DNA from: Trabulsiella odontotermitis
Lineage (GTDB): Bacteria > Pseudomonadota > Gammaproteobacteria > Enterobacterales > Enterobacteriaceae
Direction of reading: 5' to 3'
NCBI RefSeq assembly: GCF_001297775.1
Contig: NZ_LIFX01000003.1
Location: 310,001-374,000, forward strand
DNA: 64,000 nucleotides
Shown: one piece after another, positions 24,441 to 32,223 of the stretch
Layout: every line of letters starts with the position of its first letter
How positions within the stretch are numbered: position 1 is the stretch's first letter
Notes under the pieces: model-generated
Databases searched by the model: none
Seen by the model: the letters and a program-made list of their open reading frames with translations, nothing else
Told to the model about the DNA's origin: nothing
Position numbers and translations under genes: made by a program

Positions 24441-24741
24441 GGCTGACCTCCTGCCCGAAAGCCTGGGCATTTTCCAGTTCATTCGCTGCATAAATCAGGG
24501 CGTTGTGATGTGCGCGAAAACCACCATCAAGTTCGCGAGCAGCTCTGTCGCGCAAGATGTCGATCGCAGCCTGATGGTCGTTCTGGCAATCGGCGGACTT
24601 TTCCGCCGAACTGGCTGGCAGTTCCTCCAGTACCATCAACATGTTTTCAGGGTCGATCGGGATGGTGGCGAGCCCCAGCTTTTTGGCCTCCGCTGCTAAA
24701 CGGGTCCAGCGTTCAATAATTTCAGTGGTACCTTTTTTCAT
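24430..24741 (-). CDS. Phage early protein, unknown (103 aa)
   Basis: An acidic, helical protein (TEIIERWTRLAAEAKKLGL, then AAIDILRDRAARELDGG). The C-terminal part resembles the Ea22/Ead-type early proteins of lambdoid phages, whose role is unknown. It overlaps xis by 11 bp and belongs to the leftward early operon. Confidence 0.6.
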   Translation of the reverse strand: MKKGTTEIIERWTRLAAEAKKLGLATIPIDPENMLMVLEELPASSAEKSADCQNDHQAAIDILRDRAARELDGGFRAHHNALIYAANELENAQAFGQEVSHES

Positions 24742-24749
24742 GGCATGCC

Positions 24750-24845
24750 TCAGAAACCTATCAAAAATTTATACTCAATCAGCGCGCCGAACACGACGGC
24801 CACCAGCAACAGGCCAAACAGCACAGAGAGGAGGAAATACTTCAT
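24750..24845 (-). CDS. 31-aa single-pass membrane peptide
   Basis: Reads MKYFLLSVLFGLLLVAVVFG then ALIEYKFLIGF: one transmembrane helix with a short basic N-terminus. GGGAG lies 8 nt before the ATG, and the start overlaps the upstream gene's stop by 4 bp, which supports translation. Function unknown; such peptides in early regions can be host-takeover or toxic peptides. Confidence 0.55.
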   Translation of the reverse strand: MKYFLLSVLFGLLLVAVVFGALIEYKFLIGF

Positions 24846-25066
24846 CGTGACGTCTCCCGAAAAACAGATCTGTATGCACGCAGCATGTCCCGGGACTTGC
24901 CGGATAAAACAGTTCTCATGAAGAACATCCCGCTACGGGTTGCTACGATGCCGGGGGTGTTTAGCAGCGTGACATCTACCACTCGGTTATGTTTACGGAA
25001 CTCAAACAGAGTGCTTGTGATAACGATGTTTGCCACGGCGCCATAGTCCTGATGTTGAATTTTCAT
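24842..25066 (-). CDS. Phage early protein, unknown (74 aa)
   Basis: A basic small protein with a beta-rich middle (FEFRKHNRVVDVTLLNTPG). It overlaps its neighbours on both sides by 4 bp within the leftward operon. No family is recognised with confidence. Confidence 0.55.
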   Translation of the reverse strand: MKIQHQDYGAVANIVITSTLFEFRKHNRVVDVTLLNTPGIVATRSGMFFMRTVLSGKSRDMLRAYRSVFRETSR

Positions 25067-25284
25067 TTTCTGTCCTTCAGTTTGCTGTATCGTTCATGGC
25101 TCATTACTTCCCAGTTCTGGCCGCCGTCTCGGGACAGCAGCCGCCAGCGGCGATTAACCCTCAGGCTCAGGTTTCCGGAGCCGTGCATACGGCAGGGATG
25201 AATCCGCCTAGCCCTGAACTGGCGGAGTACATGGACCGCCTGCAGGTGTACCCACTCAGGAATTCGTATCGCTGTCAGGGCCAT
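25063..25284 (-). CDS. Small phage protein, possibly ParE-toxin-like (73 aa)
   Basis: The sequence IRIPEWVHLQAVHVLRQFRA followed by RRWRLLSRDGGQNWEVMSHE resembles short phage proteins that have been annotated as ParE family toxin-like. The RxxRLLS...W pattern is what suggests this. No dedicated antitoxin is evident beside it, so it may not be a toxin at all. Four-bp overlap with the next gene. Confidence 0.55.
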   Translation of the reverse strand: MALTAIRIPEWVHLQAVHVLRQFRARRIHPCRMHGSGNLSLRVNRRWRLLSRDGGQNWEVMSHERYSKLKDRK

Positions 25285-25468
25285 TGTCCTTCTCTCCTGC
25301 TGGTGGGGTGACCGTGTAACCGGCTTGCTCAGCCATCCATAAAAATGTCTCCAGCGATGCTGTAACCTCGCCGTTCTGAACCGGGCGCGCGTGGATAACT
25401 TTCCCGTTCTCGATCGTCAGCACGATATTTACTGGTTCGTGCGTGATAATTGGTGTCTGCTCACTCAT
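25256..25468 (-). CDS. Phage early protein, unknown (70 aa)
   Basis: Acidic protein with a short beta motif (VNIVLTIENGKVIHARPVQ) and C-terminal GEKDNGPDSD. The ATG at 25468 has GGAGA upstream, better than the farther start at 25525. It overlaps both neighbours, as the other genes of this operon do. Confidence 0.55.
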   Translation of the reverse strand: MSEQTPIITHEPVNIVLTIENGKVIHARPVQNGEVTASLETFLWMAEQAGYTVTPPAGEKDNGPDSDTNS

Positions 25469-25826
25469 GGCTTGTCTCCGCTGTGACTGATTTTTGTTTC
25501 TTGGCAAACTCGACCAGCTCAGCAATGAGATCGTCGATTAATGCCTTTCCGCTTTCTGTCAGGAACTCACCGCTGCCATTCACATCCACGGCGTTGCTGT
25601 AAATTCCTCTAATAGTTTTTACGCCGTCGACATTCCCGTATTCACTGAGAGCCAGCTTTTCGAATCGTCTCAACAGACCATCAAGCAGTATTTCTGTTAA
25701 TTCGACTGTGTTTATTCCACCCTTAGGCATATTAATAATGATGCAGGTGCTTCCGGTTTTACGCTGGTGGCGTAGTAACGCAGCCTTTAAAATTCGTCGG
25801 CGATAAGTGTTAATTAAATTATCCAT
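25461..25826 (-). CDS. Phage early protein, unknown (121 aa)
   Basis: Basic N-terminus (NTYRRRILKAALLRHQRKTG) followed by an alpha-helical acidic region. Not recognised. It ends 8 bp inside the next gene and starts one base from the stop of the upstream gene, so it is part of the leftward operon. Confidence 0.55.
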   Translation of the reverse strand: MDNLINTYRRRILKAALLRHQRKTGSTCIIINMPKGGINTVELTEILLDGLLRRFEKLALSEYGNVDGVKTIRGIYSNAVDVNGSGEFLTESGKALIDDLIAELVEFAKKQKSVTAETSHE

Positions 25827-26051
25827 TCATTTAATCTCTCTTTGCGCATCTTCATTCGCTAAAACGATTGTTTCTTCCTTCTCTGTCCAGCTATAAATCA
25901 AACTGGCTAGGTCATAAGCCAGACCTAAAAGGCCATCCAGTTGGTGACGGTCGAATTGTTCGTGGTGTGCGTGAATTGTTTGCATTAAGGCATTTAACTG
26001 CTCAGCTTTAACATTTACGCCTTGTATATCTTGGCGTTCTTGAATTGGCAT
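25827..26051 (-). CDS. Phage early protein, unknown (74 aa)
   Basis: An all-helical protein (VNVKAEQLNALMQTIHAHHE, LDGLLGLAYDLASLIYSW). Not recognised. Tight spacing with the genes on either side indicates co-transcription from the leftward promoter. Confidence 0.55.
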   Translation of the reverse strand: MPIQERQDIQGVNVKAEQLNALMQTIHAHHEQFDRHQLDGLLGLAYDLASLIYSWTEKEETIVLANEDAQREIK

Positions 26052-26054
26052 TGT

Positions 26055-26162
26055 TTACCTCCCATATGCTTTTTTAAGATAAAGCCTGGCGATTACTTCG
26101 TAACCGCACGCCGCATAAAGGCACGCTGCTCTGTATGCCGATTTATCAATGATGAAAGTCAT
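26055..26162 (-). CDS. 35-aa phage early peptide
   Basis: Reads MTFIIDKSAYRAACLYAACG then YEVIARLYLKKAYGR. The ATG overlaps the stop of the S24-like gene (ATGA), and its stop sits just before the next gene, whose SD GGGAGG lies within this frame, so coupling on both sides supports translation. Function unknown. Confidence 0.55.
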   Translation of the reverse strand: MTFIIDKSAYRAACLYAACGYEVIARLYLKKAYGR

Positions 26163-26554
26163 ACGAAGCGCCTCATAGTCATTGAGGCAATAACCCGGCC
26201 ATGCACTTGCATATCGCTCTGCTCATCGGCATCAAGAGTAAAAGTCTCGTAATGATGATTATCGGAAATTATCACCAAAGCACCGTCCGACATTGGCTCA
26301 ACACGCTTAACAAATACACATGGTCGACCGAAAACATCACGGGTAAGAACATAAATCCCTGGCTGTGAAATCTTCCCTCCACAGTCAGCGAAAGCGATCA
26401 GTTCGCATGGTTGGCTGGTTGGCTGCATGGAATCCCCACCCATCTGACATGTCATTATTTTGCCTGGTGTATACTTGCCTTCTTCGGCAATAAATAATTC
26501 ACGTGGATATGCAACTGGCTTATTGATTGGGTTAGGTGCATTTTGCATTTTCAT
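26159..26554 (-). CDS. Stand-alone S24/LexA-type peptidase domain without HTH (131 aa)
   Basis: Contains MGGDSMQPT, the Ser-containing box of LexA/CI C-terminal domains, then PGIYVLTRDVFGRPCVFVKRVEP with the lysine-bearing segment expected for the Ser-Lys dyad, and a final HGRVIASM strand. There is no DNA-binding domain and no clear Ala-Gly cleavage site. It could dimerise with, or antagonise, the phage CI repressor, which has the same C-terminal fold. It sits in the leftward early operon, two genes from cI. Confidence 0.7.
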   Translation of the reverse strand: MKMQNAPNPINKPVAYPRELFIAEEGKYTPGKIMTCQMGGDSMQPTSQPCELIAFADCGGKISQPGIYVLTRDVFGRPCVFVKRVEPMSDGALVIISDNHHYETFTLDADEQSDMQVHGRVIASMTMRRFV

Positions 26555-26621
26555 TTCCTCAGGGTGAGTTTGTTCCCACCGAGAAAGGTGTTAATAATGA
26601 ATAATTGAGTTAATTAGTTAG

Positions 26622-26915
26622 TTAAATGGCAGAGAACATTTTTTTAATGTCAGGATGGTCATCAATGATTTTTTTAGCATGATCACACGCCCCATCATAT
26701 GACTTGAAGAAATCAACTAATACAAAATAATTATCGATGCGTTCGTAAACGGCGAACTCCATCTCACCAACAAACGTTGTATTAAATTGGTAATTAAATC
26801 CTTTCTCGCAAGGCTGCACCGCATAACAATAAGACCAGTGCGAATTTGCTGCTTTGAGCTTAGCGTGGATATCAAATTCCTCGCTCGCTGGGTTTGGTTG
26901 GGATGTTATGTTCAT
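26622..26915 (-). CDS. Phage early protein, unknown (97 aa)
   Basis: First gene of the leftward operon, right after the putative PL promoter. Predicted mixed alpha/beta with aromatic-rich middle (YAVQPCEKGFNYQFNTTFVG). Its position matches that of early host-takeover genes such as kil or N-type antiterminators, but it has no arginine-rich motif of an N protein. Confidence 0.6.
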   Translation of the reverse strand: MNITSQPNPASEEFDIHAKLKAANSHWSYCYAVQPCEKGFNYQFNTTFVGEMEFAVYERIDNYFVLVDFFKSYDGACDHAKKIIDDHPDIKKMFSAI

Positions 26916-26946
26916 CTCATTGGCTCCGTTGTTTGCCGATGAAATA

Positions 26947-26988
26947 ACAATACATAACGTATTAAATTACGTCAATACAAAACGGATT
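26947..26988 (-). promoter_or_regulatory. Leftward promoter PL with CI/Cro operators
   Basis: On the minus strand, TTGACG (26970-26975) and TATTGT (26947-26952) are spaced by 17 bp. They overlap two 15-bp near-palindromes of the form AATAC-N5-GTATT at 26949-26963 (perfect arms) and 26974-26988 (one mismatch). Confidence 0.7.
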
Positions 26989-27058
26989 AATCTGATGTAT
27001 TAATTTTTATATTGTTGTTTATAAAGGTGTTTTTGTCTGTTTTAGTGGAGATAGACAT

Positions 27059-27081
27059 AAAAAAAGCCGCTTACGCGGCTT
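27059..27081 (-). terminator. Terminator of the cI gene
   Basis: On the minus strand AAGCCGC-GTAA-GCGGCTT is followed by seven T residues, immediately after the cI stop at 27087. Confidence 0.85.
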
Positions 27082-27086
27082 GTGCT

Positions 27087-27755
27087 CTATGGTAGGTTGG
27101 TTATTTTTGCGTCTACTACGACGCCGATAATACGGCAATTACCGTTTATGGGAATGATCGGGTATTGAGGATTCAACGGTTTGAGAAATCGTTGGCCTGC
27201 ATCGATAACCAGCTTTTTGAAAGTGGCCTCGTTATCCCCATCGAGCTTAGCGACAACTAACTTCCCGTTGATGGGTTCAACTTGAGGATCGACCAGTATA
27301 ACCATGCCTTCTGGAATGCTAAGCCCTGCTGGCGAGGTCATTGAATCCCCTCTGACGTCTAACCAAAATGAATCTTCTGAACATTCTACGGTTGTATCAT
27401 ACCAGCGTTCGATCGCGCGCCTATGATATGGCTCTACTGCTTCCATCCAATCCCCTGCGCTCACCCAACTGATTACGGGGTAGCTTCCTTTCGCTTCATT
27501 GATTCCGTGAAATGACACATTGTGATCAGCTCTTGCGTCGCTCACAGCGCCTTCAGCGTCAACCACAAAACCTGGCATTTGTAGAATTTTAAAAATTTTA
27601 GCTATGACCTCCAAGTTAGGTTCACGTCTTCCGTTCAGCCAATGGCCTAGCCCACCCTGCGTCATGCCGAGTGCTTCAGCTAGCTGTTCTTGAGTCATTC
27701 CGACTTCTTTCATCCTGGATTTAGCCAGGTCCTGCCATCTCTGTTTCATAGACAT
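27087..27755 (-). CDS. cI: CI-type repressor, HTH plus S24 peptidase (222 aa)
   Basis: N-terminal XRE helix-turn-helix (GMTQEQLAEALGMTQGGLGHW, residues ~17-37) and C-terminal LexA-like autoprotease with an Ala-Gly cleavage site in VSAGDW, the nucleophile in GDSM and the lysine in LVVAKLDGD. It should maintain lysogeny and be cleaved under RecA activation. The start chosen is the ATG giving MSMKQRWQ; an earlier in-frame start at 27791 would overlap the operator region. Divergent from cro. Confidence 0.92.
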   Translation of the reverse strand: MSMKQRWQDLAKSRMKEVGMTQEQLAEALGMTQGGLGHWLNGRREPNLEVIAKIFKILQMPGFVVDAEGAVSDARADHNVSFHGINEAKGSYPVISWVSAGDWMEAVEPYHRRAIERWYDTTVECSEDSFWLDVRGDSMTSPAGLSIPEGMVILVDPQVEPINGKLVVAKLDGDNEATFKKLVIDAGQRFLKPLNPQYPIIPINGNCRIIGVVVDAKITNLP

Positions 27756-27784
27756 GATTATTACAATCCGTATTTTTTGAGCAA

Positions 27785-27840
27785 CTTCCATTTTGTATTA
27801 TTGTTTTAAGCGTGTATAGTACATTATGTATTATTTAGAT
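27785..27840 (+). promoter_or_regulatory. PR/PRM operator region between cI and cro
   Basis: AGTACATTATGTATT (27818-27832) matches the AATAC-N5-GTATT operator on the opposite strand with one mismatch, and a half-site GTATT lies at 27795-27799. TTGTAT (27793-27798) and TATAGT (27815-27820), 16 bp apart, are a possible rightward promoter. Confidence 0.6.
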
Positions 27841-27853
27841 AGGAACTATCCGA

Positions 27854-28078
27854 ATGAGCGGTATCAAGAGCCTAAGGCTGAGAGCAAAAGTGACCCAGGG
27901 TGAGCTGGCAGCGTTGATCGCTAGCTCTCAAGGGGCCGTTAGCCACTACGAAACTGGTCGTCGAATCCCAGATATTGAAGTTGGGAAACGCATTGTGAGC
28001 GCTTTTAAGCAGCTCGGATATGAAACCAGTCTGGATGAGGTTTTTTCCGATGAGCATACCGGAGAGCAACTTCGATAA
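27854..28078 (+). CDS. cro: Cro-like HTH repressor (74 aa)
   Basis: Compact XRE-family protein: SLRLRAKVTQGELAALIASS then QGAVSHYETGRRIPDIEVGK is a standard helix-turn-helix. Divergent from cI across shared operators, first gene of the rightward operon; AGGAA precedes the ATG. It should favour lytic growth by repressing cI. Confidence 0.85.
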   Translation: MSGIKSLRLRAKVTQGELAALIASSQGAVSHYETGRRIPDIEVGKRIVSAFKQLGYETSLDEVFSDEHTGEQLR

Positions 28079-28367
28079 CGCAATGCTGCCGGAAACCTAC
28101 TCACAAGCGGATGCCGAGTGGATTAAGCAGCAGTTACTTAGCCTGACACCAACTGCACGACAAAAAGCTATCCAGCGTTATGCAGCTGTGTATCAGGAGA
28201 CGTTCGAAGCTGAACCCGTTTCCTACCGCAAGGAGAACCGGGCAAGGCATGAAGCAAACACAAGGCTTCGCCTGTTTGTGAGAAATCAGGGCAGAGCCTT
28301 ACAGGGGTATACCGCCGAACCTCCCCTGGCTGGATCGCAATCGCGCTCCTCATTGTTTCGGGTTTAA
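28050..28367 (+). CDS. Early phage protein in the cII position (105 aa)
   Basis: Starts inside the last codons of cro (MSIPESNF), with GAGG 9 nt upstream. Rich in helices and charged residues (DAEWIKQQLLSLTPTARQKA, KENRARHEANTRLRLFVRNQ). Its place after cro is that of cII or an early replication accessory gene, but there is no recognisable HTH of the CII type. Function unknown. Confidence 0.6.
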   Translation: MSIPESNFDNAMLPETYSQADAEWIKQQLLSLTPTARQKAIQRYAAVYQETFEAEPVSYRKENRARHEANTRLRLFVRNQGRALQGYTAEPPLAGSQSRSSLFRV

Positions 28368-28731
28368 AGGTACCCGAACAGGAGCAGGCTTAAAGGTGCC
28401 TGTTCAGGTTGGCAACCAACTGACCCAACTCCTCACATGTACTAGGTAAGTAGTACGTTTTTATGGGGAAGAGGGAAAGGGGGGTAAGGGGGGATTGGGT
28501 GTAGGGGCAGGAATAGGGTCTTTTCCAACAGGAGAGATCCATTGGTTAAGTAGATCTCTGTCTTAAGGGCGCAATTAAAAAAAACACCTGTATCAGCAAG
28601 GTAGTACAAAGCGCTCAGGCGCTGAGAAACGAAAAGGGTTCTTCCTGGAAGAGTGAATTTTTCAGAGGAGCTGAATCAGAAGGGAGGCTGGCAGCCTTTG
28701 GGGAGGCCACCAGTCATGTGAGGGGGAATCC
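28368..28731. other. Non-coding gap with a G-run cluster before the replication genes
   Basis: GAACAGG and CCTGTTC (about 28375-28405) can form a hairpin. At 28465-28520 the plus strand carries six runs of 3-6 G residues separated by 2-5 nt, a strong G-quadruplex pattern. No gene is seen. The gap lies just upstream of the helicase-primase module, so origin or transcription-control roles are possible. Confidence 0.55.
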
Positions 28732-28791
28732 ATGAAAACCACATCACAAAATTATTATCTCATCAGCACGGGGGCAGCACAATGGAGCTGA
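28732..28791 (+). CDS. 19-aa leader peptide overlapping the helicase start
   Basis: MKTTSQNYYLISTGAAQWS, with GAGGGGG 6 nt upstream of its ATG, ends 9 bp inside the helicase gene. The helicase's own ribosome binding site is weak, so ribosomes finishing the leader could re-initiate there. This is an inference from layout. Confidence 0.4.
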   Translation: MKTTSQNYYLISTGAAQWS

Positions 28792-30398
28792 CGATCACGC
28801 CGAATTTTGCACAGGAACGAGCGCTAAACATGTTGCGCCGTGACTGGAAGGCAAACGACACCTTCATGGTGTACTCGCCAACCGGTAGCGGTAAAACGGG
28901 TTTGGCCGCCTTCATCGTCGCCGGATTTGTCAGCCATGGTATGCGTGTCCTGTTCTGTGCACCGTACACCATCCTGATCGGTCAGACGGCTAATCGGTTC
29001 GTGGAGTATGGGCTACCGGGGGATGAAATCGGGTATATCTGGGCGGATCACCCGAACTACGATCCGGACCGGAAAATTCAGATTGCCAGCGCCGACACGC
29101 TTATTCGTCGTGTTTTTCCTGAAAATATCGATCTGCTGATTATCGACGAAGCACACCTGCGTAAAAAACGCATCCTGAAGGATATCGAACGTCTACGCGG
29201 CAAAGGCGTAAAGGTGATTGGCCTGTCGGGTACACCGTTTTCACCGTTCCTGGGCAAATACTATGACCGACTGATTAAGCCGACCACCATCGGCGAGTTA
29301 ATCCAGCGTGGCGATCTGAGTAAATACGAATTTTACGCGCCAACAAAGCCGGATCTGAAAGGCGTAAAAACCAAGTCTTCGCTTGAGTACGGTAGCGATT
29401 ACAACGAAACGCAGCTGGCTGAAATCATGTGTGGCTCTACTCTGGTGGGCGACATCGTACAGAACTGGCTGGAGAATGGCCGGGATCTGCCTACCATCGC
29501 TTTCTGCGTCAACGTAGCCCATGCCAATTACCTGACAATCCAGTTTAACCTGGCGGGTGTTAACGCTGAGGTTATGACCGCCGACACTCCAGTGGATGAG
29601 CGCCAGACCATCATTCACCGCTTTGAAACCGGTGCAACGAAAATCATCGTTAGTGTGGGCGTTCTGGTGGCCGGCTTTGATAGTGACGTTCGTTGCATCA
29701 TCTACGCCAGGCCAACAAAAAGCGAAATTCGCTGGCTGCAGGCGCTCGGGCGTGGCCTGCGCACCGCACCGGGTAAAGAATCCTGCCTCATCTTCGATCA
29801 TAGTGGCACAGTACACCGCCTCGGTTATCCGGATTCTATCGAGTATGACGATCTCCCTGGTAAGTCTGATGGCATGGAGGAAAGCGCACGCCGCGCAGCT
29901 GAGGAACGGGCCGAAAAACTCCCCCATGAATGTTCTCAATGCCACTACATGAAACCCGCTGGTGTGTACGTATGCCCGAAATGTGGACATAAGCCGCTGG
30001 GCGGTGAGGACGTCGATACTGATACCGGCCGCAAACTCAAAAAGTTGGGTAAAAACCAGCATCTGCCCACAAAGGCAGAGAAACAGGCCTGGTGGAGTCA
30101 GATCAAATTCTATCAGCGCCAGCGCGTATCGCAGGGGAAAAATCCCGTTAGTGATGGCTGGTGTGCAAACACTTTTCGCGATCGTTTTGACGAGTGGCCT
30201 AACGGGCTGAGCGATTTCCCGATGGAGATCACACCAACCGTTTCGAATTTCATCCGGCACAAATTGATTGCTTATGCGAAAGGTCAGGAGAAGGCCAAAC
30301 GTATGCAGGCGGCATCTGGTGCACCTGCGCCATCCTCCATTCGGCAAGCACAGAAAGTGATTAGCGATATCAAACAGCAGTTTGGAAAACGAGCATGA
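28782..30398 (+). CDS. SF2 DEAD/DEAH-box helicase with zinc ribbon (538 aa)
   Basis: Phage replication helicase: Walker A SPTGSGKT (residues ~32-39), DEAH box IIDEAHLRKK near 125, motif III SGTP near 150, motif VI LQALGRGLRT near 327, then a C-terminal zinc ribbon (CSQC and CPKC, about 390-410). It overlaps the primase gene by 4 bp, so the two form a replication module that replaces the lambda O/P arrangement. Confidence 0.9.
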   Translation: MELTITPNFAQERALNMLRRDWKANDTFMVYSPTGSGKTGLAAFIVAGFVSHGMRVLFCAPYTILIGQTANRFVEYGLPGDEIGYIWADHPNYDPDRKIQIASADTLIRRVFPENIDLLIIDEAHLRKKRILKDIERLRGKGVKVIGLSGTPFSPFLGKYYDRLIKPTTIGELIQRGDLSKYEFYAPTKPDLKGVKTKSSLEYGSDYNETQLAEIMCGSTLVGDIVQNWLENGRDLPTIAFCVNVAHANYLTIQFNLAGVNAEVMTADTPVDERQTIIHRFETGATKIIVSVGVLVAGFDSDVRCIIYARPTKSEIRWLQALGRGLRTAPGKESCLIFDHSGTVHRLGYPDSIEYDDLPGKSDGMEESARRAAEERAEKLPHECSQCHYMKPAGVYVCPKCGHKPLGGEDVDTDTGRKLKKLGKNQHLPTKAEKQAWWSQIKFYQRQRVSQGKNPVSDGWCANTFRDRFDEWPNGLSDFPMEITPTVSNFIRHKLIAYAKGQEKAKRMQAASGAPAPSSIRQAQKVISDIKQQFGKRA

Positions 30399-31363
30399 AG
30401 ACGGCAGAAGCAGCAATTGGGCATTGGCCTACCATCTTTGAGCACTTCGGCCTTCCGCCGATCACCGGTAAAAACCACTTTAAAGGCGAATGCCCGGTAT
30501 GTGGAGCGCGCGGCAAGCTACGTATTGACGACCGCGACGGTCGGGGGACGTGGATTTGTACCTGCGGCAGCGGTGACGGTATGAAGCTTGTCTCCCTGAC
30601 ACAGGGGAAGCCATTTAATGAGGTTTGCAGGGAAATAGACCACCTGATCGGTAATGATTTTCAGCGTGTAAAAATCCCGGTCAGTAGCAGCGCTACCAGC
30701 TTGCGTACAAAGGTTCTGAATAAGTTTGCGAATCTGCAATCGTTGCGTGGCACTTCTGGTGCTGCGTATCTCAATGCGCGCGGTATTTTCAGTCTGCCTC
30801 TTGAAGCGATTCGCTTCAACGACAAGCAGCGCCATGCCGGGAGGGTGTATCAGTCGCTTTATTCCCTCGCCACCGACGATAAAGGGGAACTGTGCTATCT
30901 GCACCAGACATTACTCGATGGAGCAAAAAAGGCAGATATCGGCACCAGTGCAAAGCGCCAAAAATCCCTGCAGGAAGATAACTATCTTGATCACGCCCGT
31001 TCAGTAGCGATCCGGATGTTCCCGGTAGCCAGCACACTTGGCATCGCCGAAGGCATCGAAACGGCTCTGTCAGCGCACCAGATTTACAACGTAAATACCT
31101 GGGCAACCATGACGGCAAACTTCATGAAGAAATTCCGCGTTCCGGCTGGCGTTAAGCACCTCATTATTTTTGCTGACCGTGACGAGAACAGCGCTACCGG
31201 GTTGGCTGCGGCCTATGAATGCGCTCATGCCAATCTACTGGCAAAGAATGACCTGCAGCGCGTGAGCGTGTACTGGCCCGATCACGATGATTTCAACAAC
31301 ATGCTCATGAACGGTGATCAGGTTCGTGAGCTGGTTTTCCACAAGAAAAAGGCGGCTGCGTAA
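30395..31363 (+). CDS. Zinc-finger Toprim primase, P4-alpha-like (322 aa)
   Basis: N-terminal primase zinc finger (CPVCG ... WICTCGSGDG, residues ~34-58), then a Toprim catalytic domain with GIAEGIETAL (catalytic Glu) near 213 and IIFADRDEN (DxD) near 250. It makes primers for phage DNA replication, probably with the helicase encoded just upstream; the ATGA overlap supports coupled translation. It lacks the C-terminal SF3 helicase domain of P4 alpha, whose role the separate helicase may fill. Confidence 0.88.
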   Translation: MKTAEAAIGHWPTIFEHFGLPPITGKNHFKGECPVCGARGKLRIDDRDGRGTWICTCGSGDGMKLVSLTQGKPFNEVCREIDHLIGNDFQRVKIPVSSSATSLRTKVLNKFANLQSLRGTSGAAYLNARGIFSLPLEAIRFNDKQRHAGRVYQSLYSLATDDKGELCYLHQTLLDGAKKADIGTSAKRQKSLQEDNYLDHARSVAIRMFPVASTLGIAEGIETALSAHQIYNVNTWATMTANFMKKFRVPAGVKHLIIFADRDENSATGLAAAYECAHANLLAKNDLQRVSVYWPDHDDFNNMLMNGDQVRELVFHKKKAAA

Positions 31364-32223
31364 TGCGTACAGATAACAACGAACATAAAGCACTATTCAC
31401 CATCCCGACGGCAGCTCACAGCTCAGCCCTCGCAAACATCAAGCCTCTGCCTGAGCAACGGAGAATTACCGGGCATAAGCAGACTGATGCTTATCTTTGG
31501 GTGCTGGAGGTCATCCACCTGAATGAACCGGCACATCTGGATGCTGCAGAAGCCGCGCTGGAGAAAATTAAAATCTCTCCAAAAGAGGCCGAGGAACGGT
31601 ATTCCCGTTATCTGCTGGCGAATGGTGGCGATCCTTTCCAGGTAGCTTTCGGTACCATCGGCATGGATAATCCGGCTAGGGCTATTGAGAATGCGCGTAA
31701 GAACATCAAAAAGGCTGCTGATGTGCGCGCTACGTTCGGTAGCTATGAGGCTGCGCTCGAAGATGTGGAGGCCGAGCGAGTAATCAAGTCTTCCCCGAAA
31801 TTTATCGACGATCACCTTTGGGGCTGGACTGCTGTCGAGAAGAAAGCTGGCAGCATTAACGGCAGCCGTATGAACGAAATTGATGAACAGCGTCGGGCAT
31901 TTGTTGAGGGGTATCGCGATGTGATGCCTGAGCCTTATACGCTGTCTGATGTTGTTCGTGAGTTTGTTTACTGGGACTGGCTCTACAGCGTTCGCCACAC
32001 TGCAACTAAAGAACAGGGCTATGAGTTTGGTTATTCCGAGCATCACGAATCCGTATATGACCGAGAGCGCTACCTTGAAAAATTGCTGGCAACCATCAAA
32101 CCCGTGACGCGAGCAGAAGCTATCGAGGTATGTCGCTGGTTCCTTGAAAGTGAAAAGAGTCAGTACATGGAAAACCACGGCGCGGCGGTCATTCTTAATC
32201 TGGTTGGGGAGTGCGAACAATGA
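31363..32223 (+). CDS. Phage protein of unknown function in the replication operon (286 aa)
   Basis: Begins on the base shared with the primase stop. It is acidic and helical, with no recognisable motif; the middle has KKAADVRATFGSYEAALEDV and the end EAIEVCRWFLESEKSQYMEN. Its position between primase and Q suggests a replication or late-control accessory protein. Confidence 0.6.
   Translation: MRTDNNEHKALFTIPTAAHSSALANIKPLPEQRRITGHKQTDAYLWVLEVIHLNEPAHLDAAEAALEKIKISPKEAEERYSRYLLANGGDPFQVAFGTIGMDNPARAIENARKNIKKAADVRATFGSYEAALEDVEAERVIKSSPKFIDDHLWGWTAVEKKAGSINGSRMNEIDEQRRAFVEGYRDVMPEPYTLSDVVREFVYWDWLYSVRHTATKEQGYEFGYSEHHESVYDRERYLEKLLATIKPVTRAEAIEVCRWFLESEKSQYMENHGAAVILNLVGECEQ

Noticed and set aside
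29298..30416. 372-aa open frame on the minus strand
   Set aside because: Antisense shadow of the helicase gene; the plus strand shows clear helicase motifs.
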